Shown one piece after another: positions 34,498 through 42,792 of a stretch of DNA of 44,212 nucleotides. The notes under the pieces are model-generated. The model did not search any database, was not told where the DNA came from, and saw nothing but the letters and a program-made list of their open reading frames with translations. Position numbers and translations under genes: made by a program. This stretch comes from an uncultured Prolixibacteraceae bacterium. GTDB lineage: Bacteria > Bacteroidota > Bacteroidia > Bacteroidales > Prolixibacteraceae. Each line of letters opens with the position of its first letter. Within the stretch, counting starts at the first letter, position 1. Location of the stretch: contig CAJXZG010000041.1 in assembly GCA_913063265.1 (NCBI GenBank), positions 1 through 44,212 on the forward strand, given 5' to 3'.

Positions 34498-36552
34498 TTA
34501 TTTTATCAATTCAACGCTACGTTTGACAAACTTGTCCAAATCGGCACCTTTAAGCATTCCGTTTGCCAGCAATGCAAGGTCAACCATTTGTTTGGCAATT
34601 TTATTGTTTTTACCAAAATCAGTAAGCTGATCTCGTTTTGAACCTTCCATAGTAGCCAATTCCTTGTTTAAATCTTCCAGCTTTTCTTTATCAGCCTGAG
34701 GAATCTCTTCTTCTTTTTTATCCTTTTTGGCTTTTTCCATCACCTCAACTTCAGCTTTTTTTGCAGTTATATCGGTAACAAGTTTTTCCAATTTCTTTCC
34801 TAACTTTTTGTCTTTGGTTTCAACTACTTTTTTCACCAGCGGATGATTCATATTCACCACAAGATTCAAACTTTCAGGCATATCACCGTACATGTTCATT
34901 CCCCCTTGTGTTGCACTCATATCTTTCATTCGACGCATAAACTCACTTCGGGTAATTACTATTGGTGCATCGTTTTCTCCCAGGTTTTGAAAATCAACCA
35001 TAAAATGGAAGTCTTTATCTTCGGGGCAGACGGCCTGGAATACAGGAGAAAGTTCTTCTTTTTCTTCAAAACTTAATTCGTTTTGAGTTGTATCCTCTTT
35101 TTTAACCAGATTTTCAACTACATCCGAATCTACTCTTACAAATCGTTTATCGGTATATTTTTGCTCAAATTTCTGAATTACGTGTGGAGTTAGTACATCA
35201 TCTAGCAGTAAAACATCGTAACCTTTGTTTTTTGTCGCCTCGATAAAAGTAAACTGTTCTTCTTTGTTCGATGCATATATATGAATCAGGTTTTTATCCT
35301 TATCAGTTTGAGAATCTTTTATCAACTTTTCATATTCTTCGAAAGTGAAATATTTCCCGTCCACATTTTTAAACATAAAGAAATTCATTGCTCTGTCGTA
35401 GAATTTCTCTTCAGTCAACATTCCGTATTCTATGAAGATTTTTAAATCATCCCATTTCGATTCAAAATCCTCGCGGCTGTCTTTAAAAATCTGTGCCAGA
35501 CGGTCAGCTACTTTTTTATTTATATGACCACTTATTTTTTTTACATTCGAATCGCTTTGCAGATAAGAACGTGAAACATTTAATGGAATATCGGGCGAAT
35601 CAAGCACTCCATGTAACAAAGTTAAAAATTCCGGTACAATTCCTTCCACTGAATCGGTAACAAATACCTGGTTGCTGTACAACTGAATTTTATTTTTCTG
35701 AACCTCGAAGTTATTTTTGATTTTAGGGAAATACAGAATCCCTGTTAAATTAAAGGGATAGTCTACATTTAAATGTATATGGAAAAGTGGCTCATCTGCC
35801 ATAGGATAAAGTTTACGATAAAATTCTTTATAATCTTCATCCTTTAAATCTGCGGGAGCTTTTGTCCATGCAGGTGACACTTCATTAATCTGATTGTCTT
35901 CTTCTGTTTCAACCTGTTTACCGTCTTTCCAGTCTTTCTTTTTCCCGAAAATCACAGGAACAGGCAAAAATGCACAGTATTTTCCTAAAATCTCCGACAC
36001 TTTCGCTTCTTCAAGAAACCCTTTTTCTTCATCACTGATATGCATTACAATATCAGTTCCAACTTCATCTCTTTCCGTATCTTCGATTGTAAATTCTGGA
36101 CTTCCGGTACAACTCCATTTTACAGCCTGCGCTCCTTCTTTATAAGATTTGGTAATCACCTCCACTTTGTCAGACACCATAAACGAACTGTAAAAACCAA
36201 GTCCAAAATGACCAATGATTGCATGGGCATCATTTTTATACTTTTCAAGGAATTCGTTAGCGCCCGAAAATGCAATTTGGTTGATATACTTGTCAATTTC
36301 CTCGGCAGTCATTCCAATTCCACTATCAGAAATCGTAATGGTTTTTGCTTTGGCATCCAGTTTTACTTCAACTTTCTGGTTGGTAACATCACCTTTGTAT
36401 TCTCCTTTAGATGCAAGTGTTTTAAGTTTTTGAGTTGCATCAACAGCGTTTGAAATAATTTCCCTTAAAAAGATATCATGATCTGAATAAAGAAACTTTT
36501 TAATAATCGGGAATAGATTTTCGCTGGTTACTCCAATTTTTCCTTTCTGCAT
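34498..36552 (-). CDS. htpG: Molecular chaperone HtpG (Hsp90)
   Basis: Bacterial Hsp90, a dimeric ATP-driven chaperone, 684 residues. The N-terminal GHKL ATPase has FLREIISNAVDATQKL, ITISDSGIGMT, GHFGLGFYSSFMV and the middle domain has YPFNLTGILYFPKI, GVLDSPDIPLNVSRSYLQSD with the catalytic-loop arginine region. Relative to E. coli it carries a K/E-rich insert (about 600-650, KKAEVEVMEKAKKDKKEEEI) near the C-terminal dimerisation domain. It is monocistronic with its own terminator. About 76 bp upstream lies a TGAC/GTCA dyad similar to that before clpB. Confidence 0.96.
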   Translation of the reverse strand: MQKGKIGVTSENLFPIIKKFLYSDHDIFLREIISNAVDATQKLKTLASKGEYKGDVTNQKVEVKLDAKAKTITISDSGIGMTAEEIDKYINQIAFSGANEFLEKYKNDAHAIIGHFGLGFYSSFMVSDKVEVITKSYKEGAQAVKWSCTGSPEFTIEDTERDEVGTDIVMHISDEEKGFLEEAKVSEILGKYCAFLPVPVIFGKKKDWKDGKQVETEEDNQINEVSPAWTKAPADLKDEDYKEFYRKLYPMADEPLFHIHLNVDYPFNLTGILYFPKIKNNFEVQKNKIQLYSNQVFVTDSVEGIVPEFLTLLHGVLDSPDIPLNVSRSYLQSDSNVKKISGHINKKVADRLAQIFKDSREDFESKWDDLKIFIEYGMLTEEKFYDRAMNFFMFKNVDGKYFTFEEYEKLIKDSQTDKDKNLIHIYASNKEEQFTFIEATKNKGYDVLLLDDVLTPHVIQKFEQKYTDKRFVRVDSDVVENLVKKEDTTQNELSFEEKEELSPVFQAVCPEDKDFHFMVDFQNLGENDAPIVITRSEFMRRMKDMSATQGGMNMYGDMPESLNLVVNMNHPLVKKVVETKDKKLGKKLEKLVTDITAKKAEVEVMEKAKKDKKEEEIPQADKEKLEDLNKELATMEGSKRDQLTDFGKNNKIAKQMVDLALLANGMLKGADLDKFVKRSVELIK

Positions 36553-36621
36553 GTTATTTTGATTTTAATATTATTGTTGTTTGTGCGGGTGATTTCCAAA
36601 CAACATGCCAATTAAGAATTG

Positions 36622-36634
36622 TGACGATTTGTCA
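36622..36634 (-). promoter_or_regulatory. Candidate heat-shock-type dyad upstream of htpG
   Basis: TGAC-GATTT-GTCA, centred about 76 bp before the htpG ATG. On the minus strand it reads ATGACAAATCGTCA, similar to ATGACATTCTGTC before clpB at a similar distance. The regulatory role is inferred. Confidence 0.45.
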
Positions 36635-36740
36635 TTTTTTCCATTTGAGTTTCGTAAAAAATGACGTAAAAGATGATCTTTCTCCATTAATTTTTTCCAG
36701 TAAAGTATTTTAATTTGCAGCGTTAAATTAATTTTGTTTT

Positions 36741-38213
36741 ATGGGTAATATGGAAAAACATTTTGAGAAATTCAGAAATAATATTGTTGGATTAGACCAA
36801 AAATTTAATTCGCCTTATGGGGAAAAAGAAATTTTATATTGTGACTGGATTGCAAGCGGAAGATTGTATACCCCTATCGAAGATAAAATAACAAATACAA
36901 TTGGGCCATTTATTGGTAACACCCATACTGAAACCAGTGAAACGGGTATGCGAATGACTCAGGCTTACCACAGATCGCATCAGCTGATAAAAGAACATGT
37001 CAATGCCGGACCAAATGATATAATCATCACTTCGGGATCCGGAATGACCGATGTAATTAATAAGTTTCAGCGGATATTAGGATTAAAATACTGTGGAAAA
37101 GTTGCAGGAAAAAGTTGCATCTCTGAACGTGAAAGACCAGTGGTTTTTATAACTCACATGGAACATCATTCCAATCATACTCCGTGGTATGAAACCAGTG
37201 CAGATGTTGTAATTGTTGAACCTGGTGATGGATTAGTTGTCGATCCGGAGAATTTAAGAAAAGCATTGGAAGAATATAAAGACAGACCTTTCAAAATGGG
37301 TTCTTTTACAGCTTGTTCAAACGTAACAGGTGTTCGGACACCTTACCACAAACTGGCTAAAATTATGCATGAACACGGAGGGGTGTGCTTTATTGATTTT
37401 GCAGCTTCGGCACCTTACGATGAAATCAATATGCACCCGGAAGATCCGATGGAAAAGTTAGATGCGATCATGTTCTCTCCTCATAAATTTTTAGGTGGTC
37501 CAGGTTCATCAGGCGTGTTGGTCTTTGATGCCTCTATGTATAAAAACGAAGTTCCGGATAATCCTGGTGGGGGTACGGTTGACTGGACAAACCGCTGGGG
37601 AAAGTACAAATATGTTGATAATATTGAAGAACGTGAAGATGGAGGGACCCCCGGGTTTCTTCAATCAATAAAAACAGCTCTGGCTCTTGAGTTGAAAAAA
37701 CAAATGGGTGTAACAAACATCAAAAAAAGAGAGGAAGAGTTGTTAAAGAAAGCTTTTAAAGGTTTGGATGAAATCGAGGGATTAAATATCCTTGCAGACA
37801 ATGTTCGCGACAGGCTGGGCGTAATTTCATTTTATATCGAAAATATTCATTATAATTTATTGGTTCAGATTTTAAATGATCGGTATGGCATTCAAACCCG
37901 CGGTGGTTGTGCTTGTGCAGGAACATACGGACATTTCCTTTTGGAGGTGTCATACGAAAAATCCCAGGAGATTACCGATAAAATTAACCACGGTGATTTG
38001 TCGGATAAACCAGGGTGGGTGCGTTGGTCACTTCATCCCACAATGACCAATAAGGAAGTGGATATTGTGATTAATGCTCTAAAGGAAATTGTAAAAAATA
38101 TTGATACCTTTAAGGAAGATTATGTTCATGTTCAGCGAACCAATATTTTCAGACATAAGGATAAATCTGCAGAAGAAGAATTTTTGAATAATTGGTTTCA
38201 GCTTGACCATTAA
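36741..38213 (+). CDS. Class V aminotransferase / cysteine desulfurase-like PLP enzyme
   Basis: A 490-residue fold-type I PLP enzyme. The expected PLP lysine is Lys249 in MFSPHKFLGGPGSSGVL; the preceding VCFIDFAASAP holds the cofactor Asp, and THMEHHSNHTPW carries the His that stacks on PLP. A GGCACAG segment near residue 400 places cysteines where cysteine desulfurases carry their persulfide loop. It is longer than SufS or IscS (about 400), with extra residues in the centre and at the C-terminus, so the substrate is uncertain. There is no suf or isc cluster. The start at 36741 (MGNMEKHFEK) has an alternative ATG three codons later. The patatin gene follows after 12 bp, implying one transcript. 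Confidence 0.85.
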   Translation: MGNMEKHFEKFRNNIVGLDQKFNSPYGEKEILYCDWIASGRLYTPIEDKITNTIGPFIGNTHTETSETGMRMTQAYHRSHQLIKEHVNAGPNDIIITSGSGMTDVINKFQRILGLKYCGKVAGKSCISERERPVVFITHMEHHSNHTPWYETSADVVIVEPGDGLVVDPENLRKALEEYKDRPFKMGSFTACSNVTGVRTPYHKLAKIMHEHGGVCFIDFAASAPYDEINMHPEDPMEKLDAIMFSPHKFLGGPGSSGVLVFDASMYKNEVPDNPGGGTVDWTNRWGKYKYVDNIEEREDGGTPGFLQSIKTALALELKKQMGVTNIKKREEELLKKAFKGLDEIEGLNILADNVRDRLGVISFYIENIHYNLLVQILNDRYGIQTRGGCACAGTYGHFLLEVSYEKSQEITDKINHGDLSDKPGWVRWSLHPTMTNKEVDIVINALKEIVKNIDTFKEDYVHVQRTNIFRHKDKSAEEEFLNNWFQLDH

Positions 38214-38225
38214 ATAGCTTCTTTC

Positions 38226-38984
38226 ATGAAAAAATATAAAACCGGGTTGGTTCTCAGCGGTGGCGGAACCCGTGGATTTGCGCATTTAGGTGTTATTGAT
38301 GCTTTACTTGAAAAAGGGATAAAACCTGATGTAATTTCGGGGACCAGTGCTGGTGCCATTGCCGGTGCCTTTATTGCAGCAGGAAAAACTCCAAAAGAGA
38401 TTATTGATTTATTAAAAAAAGGATCATTTTTTAAATACACCAAAATTCAACTACCAAAAGACGGATTATTAAAACTTGATGGATTAAAAGAACTTTTAAA
38501 AAGAGAAATTACTGTAAAAAATATTGAAGATTTGGAAATCCCTCTTTTTGTAACCATTTCGAATTTAAATACTGGGGAAATTGAATACCGTAATAAGGGT
38601 AAACTGGAAGAACTAATTCTTGCTTCATCGTCAATTCCGATTCTGTTTGCACCAGTGAATATATTGGAAAATCGTTATGTAGATGGGGGACTACTTGATA
38701 ACATTCCAATCGAACCCATTAGAAATGATTGTGAACAGATAATTGTTTCAAATATTAGTCCGATTAAACCAAAAAAAGAGATTAAGAACCTGATCGACAT
38801 AACTATTCGAACATTTTATATGAGCGTAAATGCAAATATGAAAAAGGTCAAACAATCATCGAATATATATATAGAACCGGAAGGCATAGAATCTTATGAA
38901 ATATTAAGTCTCTCCCATGCCAACGAATTGTACGAGATTGGATACAATTCTACAAAGAAGATGCTCGAAAAAAATAATTTGTAA
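38226..38984 (+). CDS. Patatin-like phospholipase / acyl hydrolase
   Basis: A 252-residue cytoplasmic serine acyl hydrolase. The oxyanion loop LSGGGTRGFAHLG (10-22), nucleophile motif GTSAG with Ser41 and the catalytic DGG with Asp153 form the Ser-Asp dyad of the patatin family. No signal peptide is present. It is probably cotranscribed with the PLP enzyme 12 bp upstream, and a shared bidirectional terminator lies after it. Lipid substrate unknown; related bacterial proteins include RssA/YlbK. Confidence 0.92.
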   Translation: MKKYKTGLVLSGGGTRGFAHLGVIDALLEKGIKPDVISGTSAGAIAGAFIAAGKTPKEIIDLLKKGSFFKYTKIQLPKDGLLKLDGLKELLKREITVKNIEDLEIPLFVTISNLNTGEIEYRNKGKLEELILASSSIPILFAPVNILENRYVDGGLLDNIPIEPIRNDCEQIIVSNISPIKPKKEIKNLIDITIRTFYMSVNANMKKVKQSSNIYIEPEGIESYEILSLSHANELYEIGYNSTKKMLEKNNL

Positions 38985-38997
38985 AATCATTACAATA

Positions 38998-39033
38998 AAA
39001 GGCCTGTTTATTCTTAAATTCAAACAGGCCTTT
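38998..39033. terminator. Terminator shared by patatin and beta-barrel genes
   Basis: A perfect 12-bp stem (AAAGGCCTGTTT and complement) with a 12-nt loop lies between two convergent genes, ending transcripts from either side. Confidence 0.85.
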
Positions 39034-39054
39034 CTTGTAAATCAAAGTTATATT

Positions 39055-39744
39055 TTAATTCTGTCCTAAAGCAAAACTAAGTCCTCCACCAACAAAAAAC
39101 TGATAAAAAGTGGAATATGTGTTTACACCAGCACCAATTCCTCCGGTTCCAAAATATAAACCGCCACCGGCACCCTGAACCGCTGAAACCAGTCCGGTTT
39201 GTAACTTTAAGCCTATTGCATTGGTTGCCCAAATGTTTACACCTAATTTAAGTCCCCATGCAAATTTGGTAGAAGTATCGCTTCTGTTATTTTCCGGATT
39301 GGTAACATTCATAACCGCAACTCCCAAATTTAGACCACCATATGGTTCAATTTTCGGATTTGCAACCGGCAGATAGCGATTACTTCCTAACAAAATATAA
39401 TTTGTAGCCACATCAAAATCATTGTATTTCACCCGATCTTCATTCCGATCGTAATATTCCATCGGTGCATTGGTATCAAGTCGCAAATATGACAACTCGG
39501 CACTTTGTTCGGGCATTAACATATACTCAAGCGCTGCTCCCCACTGGAAACCACCTTTAATAGTTCCCCTGAAATAACTGGTTGACGAGTAATACGAATC
39601 CACCCTGTCATCAAAAGCGTACATCGCAAAACCATTCAAACGCAAATGTGGTTCCCATGGTTTTCTTTGTACCAACTCCTGTGCAAACACATAACTATTT
39701 AAGAATAAAAGAACTATTAATACAATACTCATTCTCATTTTCAT
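39055..39744 (-). CDS. Outer-membrane beta-barrel protein
   Basis: A 229-residue protein with signal peptide (cleavage after about YVFAQ) and alternating hydrophobic/aromatic strands such as GGFQWGAALEYML, AELSYLRL, NYILLGSNRYLPV, IEPYGGLNLGVAVM, FAWGLKLGVNIWA, GLKLQTGLVS and the C-terminal FYQFFVGGGLSFALGQ. It looks like an eight-stranded OmpA/OmpW-type barrel. Several ATGs (MKMRM) make the exact start uncertain by a few residues. It follows the DUF481 gene by about 70 bp and may be cotranscribed. Confidence 0.78.
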   Translation of the reverse strand: MKMRMSIVLIVLLFLNSYVFAQELVQRKPWEPHLRLNGFAMYAFDDRVDSYYSSTSYFRGTIKGGFQWGAALEYMLMPEQSAELSYLRLDTNAPMEYYDRNEDRVKYNDFDVATNYILLGSNRYLPVANPKIEPYGGLNLGVAVMNVTNPENNRSDTSTKFAWGLKLGVNIWATNAIGLKLQTGLVSAVQGAGGGLYFGTGGIGAGVNTYSTFYQFFVGGGLSFALGQN

Positions 39745-39814
39745 AAAATTAAAGTTTATAGGTTTTTTTATGATATATTTTTACTTATTTAAAGATAATC
39801 CTGATTATAACCAT

Positions 39815-40843
39815 TTACCATTCCCAACCAAAACCGGTATGAAATACATAATCCGTTTCTGAAGAACCGGCAACAGGTTGATTATCATAGTTTAATGTAA
39901 ATCCTAATTTGATATAAAAATCAAGAGGTAAATCGTAACTGACATCAAAATTAAAATCAGCACGCCATCTGCCAGATTCAGTAAAACTGGGATAGGCTAC
40001 CACTTTTGTTAAAAGATTAATATCCTCTCCCATAAGGCCAACGTTAAACATATTGAATTCTGTGCCAAAAAATCCTTCCCAACTTGCCCTGTCAGGAGTA
40101 ACACCATCGGAATAAACCTCGTTGTTATAGTTAGCTCCCAGAGAAAAACCCCAGTACAGCTCGTTGGTATGAATTACATATTTTCCCATACCTGCTTTTC
40201 CTGTGGTTCGTAAATCTAATTGTTGTTCGGTGTTAGATAAAAAATCAACCGACGCAAGTGGATACCAATCATGAGGCAGGAAATATTTTCCCATTATCCC
40301 GCCATCGTTGCGCAAGATGTCATCCACATCATCTTGTTTGGTACTTAAAGAGTTATAATTTGCATCTATTTGCCATCGTTTAGCCATATATCCGACATTA
40401 CTTCGCATTGAGAACTGTTGGAAATTATTGGCTTTTGTTAAATCCAGTCCCAAATCGATGGAAGCATACAATTGATTCCAGAATCCTTTATCCAAATCAT
40501 CCAAATATACTATTTCGTTTGGCGTTACTTCAATAGTTTCTCCGGTATCGGTAACAATCGAGATATTCCCCGATTCTGTTGATTGAATTGTTCCATTGTA
40601 CCTTCTGCCATCAGTTAAAGAAACCAGGAAATAAGTTTCGGTATAAATTTTATCAATACCTTCCCACTCAATAGTAAAATCATCATCGCTATAATCCGTT
40701 TCAATCTGTATTACACTTCTCTGCATCGATTTTACTTCCCCAACTATGTAATTACCGTTTTTAAAAACAATAGAGTCCATTTGAGCAAAAGTTTTAATTC
40801 CTCCAAACAGGAATATAATTAATAAAAAGGTTAGCTTTTTCAT
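39815..40843 (-). CDS. DUF481-type outer-membrane protein
   Basis: A 342-residue exported protein. A signal peptide (MKKLTFLLIIFLFGGIKTFAQ) precedes two small beta-domain repeats (DSIVFKNGNYIVGEVKSMQR; YFLVSLTDGRRYNGTIQSTE), as found before DUF481 barrels, and a C-terminal barrel rich in alternating strands (GKAGMGKYVIHTNELYWGFS then NEVYSDG; FYIKLGFTLNYDNQPV; TDYVFHTGFGWEW). The start was set at ATG 40843; an in-frame ATG 21 bp upstream would put MLTKRND before a normal signal peptide. It is one of a run of minus-strand envelope genes after the sulfatases. Confidence 0.82.
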   Translation of the reverse strand: MKKLTFLLIIFLFGGIKTFAQMDSIVFKNGNYIVGEVKSMQRSVIQIETDYSDDDFTIEWEGIDKIYTETYFLVSLTDGRRYNGTIQSTESGNISIVTDTGETIEVTPNEIVYLDDLDKGFWNQLYASIDLGLDLTKANNFQQFSMRSNVGYMAKRWQIDANYNSLSTKQDDVDDILRNDGGIMGKYFLPHDWYPLASVDFLSNTEQQLDLRTTGKAGMGKYVIHTNELYWGFSLGANYNNEVYSDGVTPDRASWEGFFGTEFNMFNVGLMGEDINLLTKVVAYPSFTESGRWRADFNFDVSYDLPLDFYIKLGFTLNYDNQPVAGSSETDYVFHTGFGWEW

Positions 40844-40917
40844 ATCATTTCTTTTAGTTAACATTTCTACTTTTAAACAATTAAAATTACAACAGTTAAA
40901 ACCAATTCAACCAAAAC

Positions 40918-42486
40918 CTATTTGGAACCACTACCTTCCTGTAGTTTTTCCATAACCTGGTCAAGAGAAAAACTGGCGGCTTTTTGCCTTGGCGGATATT
41001 CCTGGAATGTGGTCAGGAAATTACCTACATATGTTTGTGCAGGTACCAAAAGGTACGCCCTGTCCAACATCCAATCATAATAAGTATTAGAGGTTATTGG
41101 GGCTCTTTCATATGGATCTCTTCTAAGGTTTAAAATTAGTGGTACACGAAGCGGTACAAATGGCTCCATCCATACCCTGAATGTTCCTTCTGTTTTTTGT
41201 TCCATAAATATCAGTTTCCACTGTTCATAACGAAGAGCTGTCAGGTCTCCGTCATCTGAGAAATAAAAAATTTCTTTTCTTGGACTGGGAACATTTTGAG
41301 GGTCTTTGAGATGATCCATTAAATTGTAACCATCCAAATGAATTTTATAATTTCTGTTTAAAGCACTTGAACTATATCCATCCAATAAATCCTCTTTGAT
41401 ATCATCTTTCCCGGCTGCTGCAAGAAAGGTAGGTAACCAATCCATATGATGCACAATACCATTACTAACCGATCCCGGCTCTACTACTCCCGGCCATCGA
41501 ACAGCTGCAGGTACACGCCAGCCACCTTCCCAGTTTGTATTTTTTTCTCCACGGAAAGGTGTTGCGGCAGCATCGGGCCAGGTATTGTAATGCGGACCGT
41601 TGTCAGTTGAATAGTGAATAATAGTATTATCAGCAATTCCCAATTCATCCAACAAATCCAAAAACTGTCCAATGTGCATATCGTGCTCTATCATTCCGGC
41701 AGTGTATTCATCTGCATGAGGATATTTTTCTTTGATTTTAGCCATTTTTTCCTCGCTGACATGAGTGCGGAAATGCATTCTTGTTCCGCTCCACCATACA
41801 AACCATGGATTACCCGCGTCGTTCTGTTTTCGTATAAACTCAATGGCAGCTTTCACTGTTTCATCATCAACAGTTTCCATTCTCTTTTTTGTAAGTGGCC
41901 CGGTATCTTCAATTTTACCATCCGATGAAGATTTTATTACACCGCGTGGTCCAAATTTATCCCGAAATGTTGATCCGTCAGCTAATACCATATCCCCGGG
42001 ATAATCTTCATTTTCCGGTTCTTCCTCTGCATTAAGATGGTAAAGATTTCCAAAAAACTCATCAAAACCATGATTGGTTGGTAAATGTTCATCACGATCT
42101 CCCAAATGGTTTTTACCAAACTGACCGGTTGCGTATCCCTGGTCTTTTAGTAAACCTGCAATCGTCGGATCTTCTTCCTGCATCCCCAGTTCAGCACCAG
42201 GAAGACCTACTTTTGAAAGGCCTGTGCGAAAAACACTTTGCCCCATAATAAAACTTGACCTTCCGGCTGTACATGATTGTTCGCCATAATAGTCAGTAAA
42301 AATAATTCCTTCTTTTGCAATCCTGTCGATATTTGGAGTTTGATACCCCATCATTCCCATTGTATAGGCGCTAATGTTAGAACGTCCTACATCATCTCCC
42401 CAAATCACCAAAATATTGGGTTTGTCTTGTGCATTGCTTAACACCACAATACTGCTAAAAAAAACAGCGGTTAGAAACTTTTTCAT
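40918..42486 (-). CDS. Exported arylsulfatase with CTAGR active site
   Basis: A 522-residue type I sulfatase. Residues 1-19 are a signal peptide (cleavage near SNAQ). The calcium site ILVIWGDDVGR (26-35), the modified-residue site QSCTAGRSSF with Cys72 as the expected formylglycine and Arg76, GQFGKNHLGDRDEHLPTNHG, HFRTHVS, STDNGPHYNTW and the sulfate-side K in RGEKNTNWEGGWRVP are visible. Position 3 of the CxPxR motif is Ala (CxAxR), a variant accepted by anaerobic maturases. No maturase is in the window. It is a close paralogue of the partial sulfatase upstream. A terminator separates the two. Substrate (sulfated glycan or aryl ester) is unknown. Confidence 0.93.
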   Translation of the reverse strand: MKKFLTAVFFSSIVVLSNAQDKPNILVIWGDDVGRSNISAYTMGMMGYQTPNIDRIAKEGIIFTDYYGEQSCTAGRSSFIMGQSVFRTGLSKVGLPGAELGMQEEDPTIAGLLKDQGYATGQFGKNHLGDRDEHLPTNHGFDEFFGNLYHLNAEEEPENEDYPGDMVLADGSTFRDKFGPRGVIKSSSDGKIEDTGPLTKKRMETVDDETVKAAIEFIRKQNDAGNPWFVWWSGTRMHFRTHVSEEKMAKIKEKYPHADEYTAGMIEHDMHIGQFLDLLDELGIADNTIIHYSTDNGPHYNTWPDAAATPFRGEKNTNWEGGWRVPAAVRWPGVVEPGSVSNGIVHHMDWLPTFLAAAGKDDIKEDLLDGYSSSALNRNYKIHLDGYNLMDHLKDPQNVPSPRKEIFYFSDDGDLTALRYEQWKLIFMEQKTEGTFRVWMEPFVPLRVPLILNLRRDPYERAPITSNTYYDWMLDRAYLLVPAQTYVGNFLTTFQEYPPRQKAASFSLDQVMEKLQEGSGSK

Positions 42487-42792
42487 TGTATTAATTTGTT
42501 AGTTATAAATTACTATTTGATTTGATATCCAGGCTAAATAAATGTTTAACTCATACGAATAAACAATGAACATAGCACATTGTTTTATTTAATTTTCTAA
42601 AATCACATGTTTTTCAGGATGTTATAAAACTATTAAAGAAGCTAAGCATTTAAATTACAATGGTCAGAACTATTTCGGGAGTTTTTATCGGAATGGATTT
42701 TATATCAATAAATGAAAATGTTTTTTCCCAAAAAAGATGATTTTAGTTCATTCCTAAAATCATCTTTTCAATTGGTTTAAACAACCTCCTTT
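42487..42792. other. Intergenic region between two sulfatase genes
   Basis: About 306 bp with a terminator hairpin at 42729-42768 and a small AAACAATG/CATTGTTT inverted repeat near 42563-42590 that could be an operator. No gene or RNA was seen. Confidence 0.45.
42729..42768 (-). terminator. Terminator between the sulfatase genes
   Basis: A perfect 15-bp stem (AAAAGATGATTTTAG and complement) with a 7-nt loop, ending in a T-tract on the minus strand. It would stop the partial sulfatase transcript before the next sulfatase. Confidence 0.85.

Noticed and set aside
36741..38213. Member of a SUF/ISC iron-sulfur cluster assembly operon
   Set aside because: Longer than SufS/IscS and its only operon partner is a patatin; no sufBCD, iscU or related gene is near.
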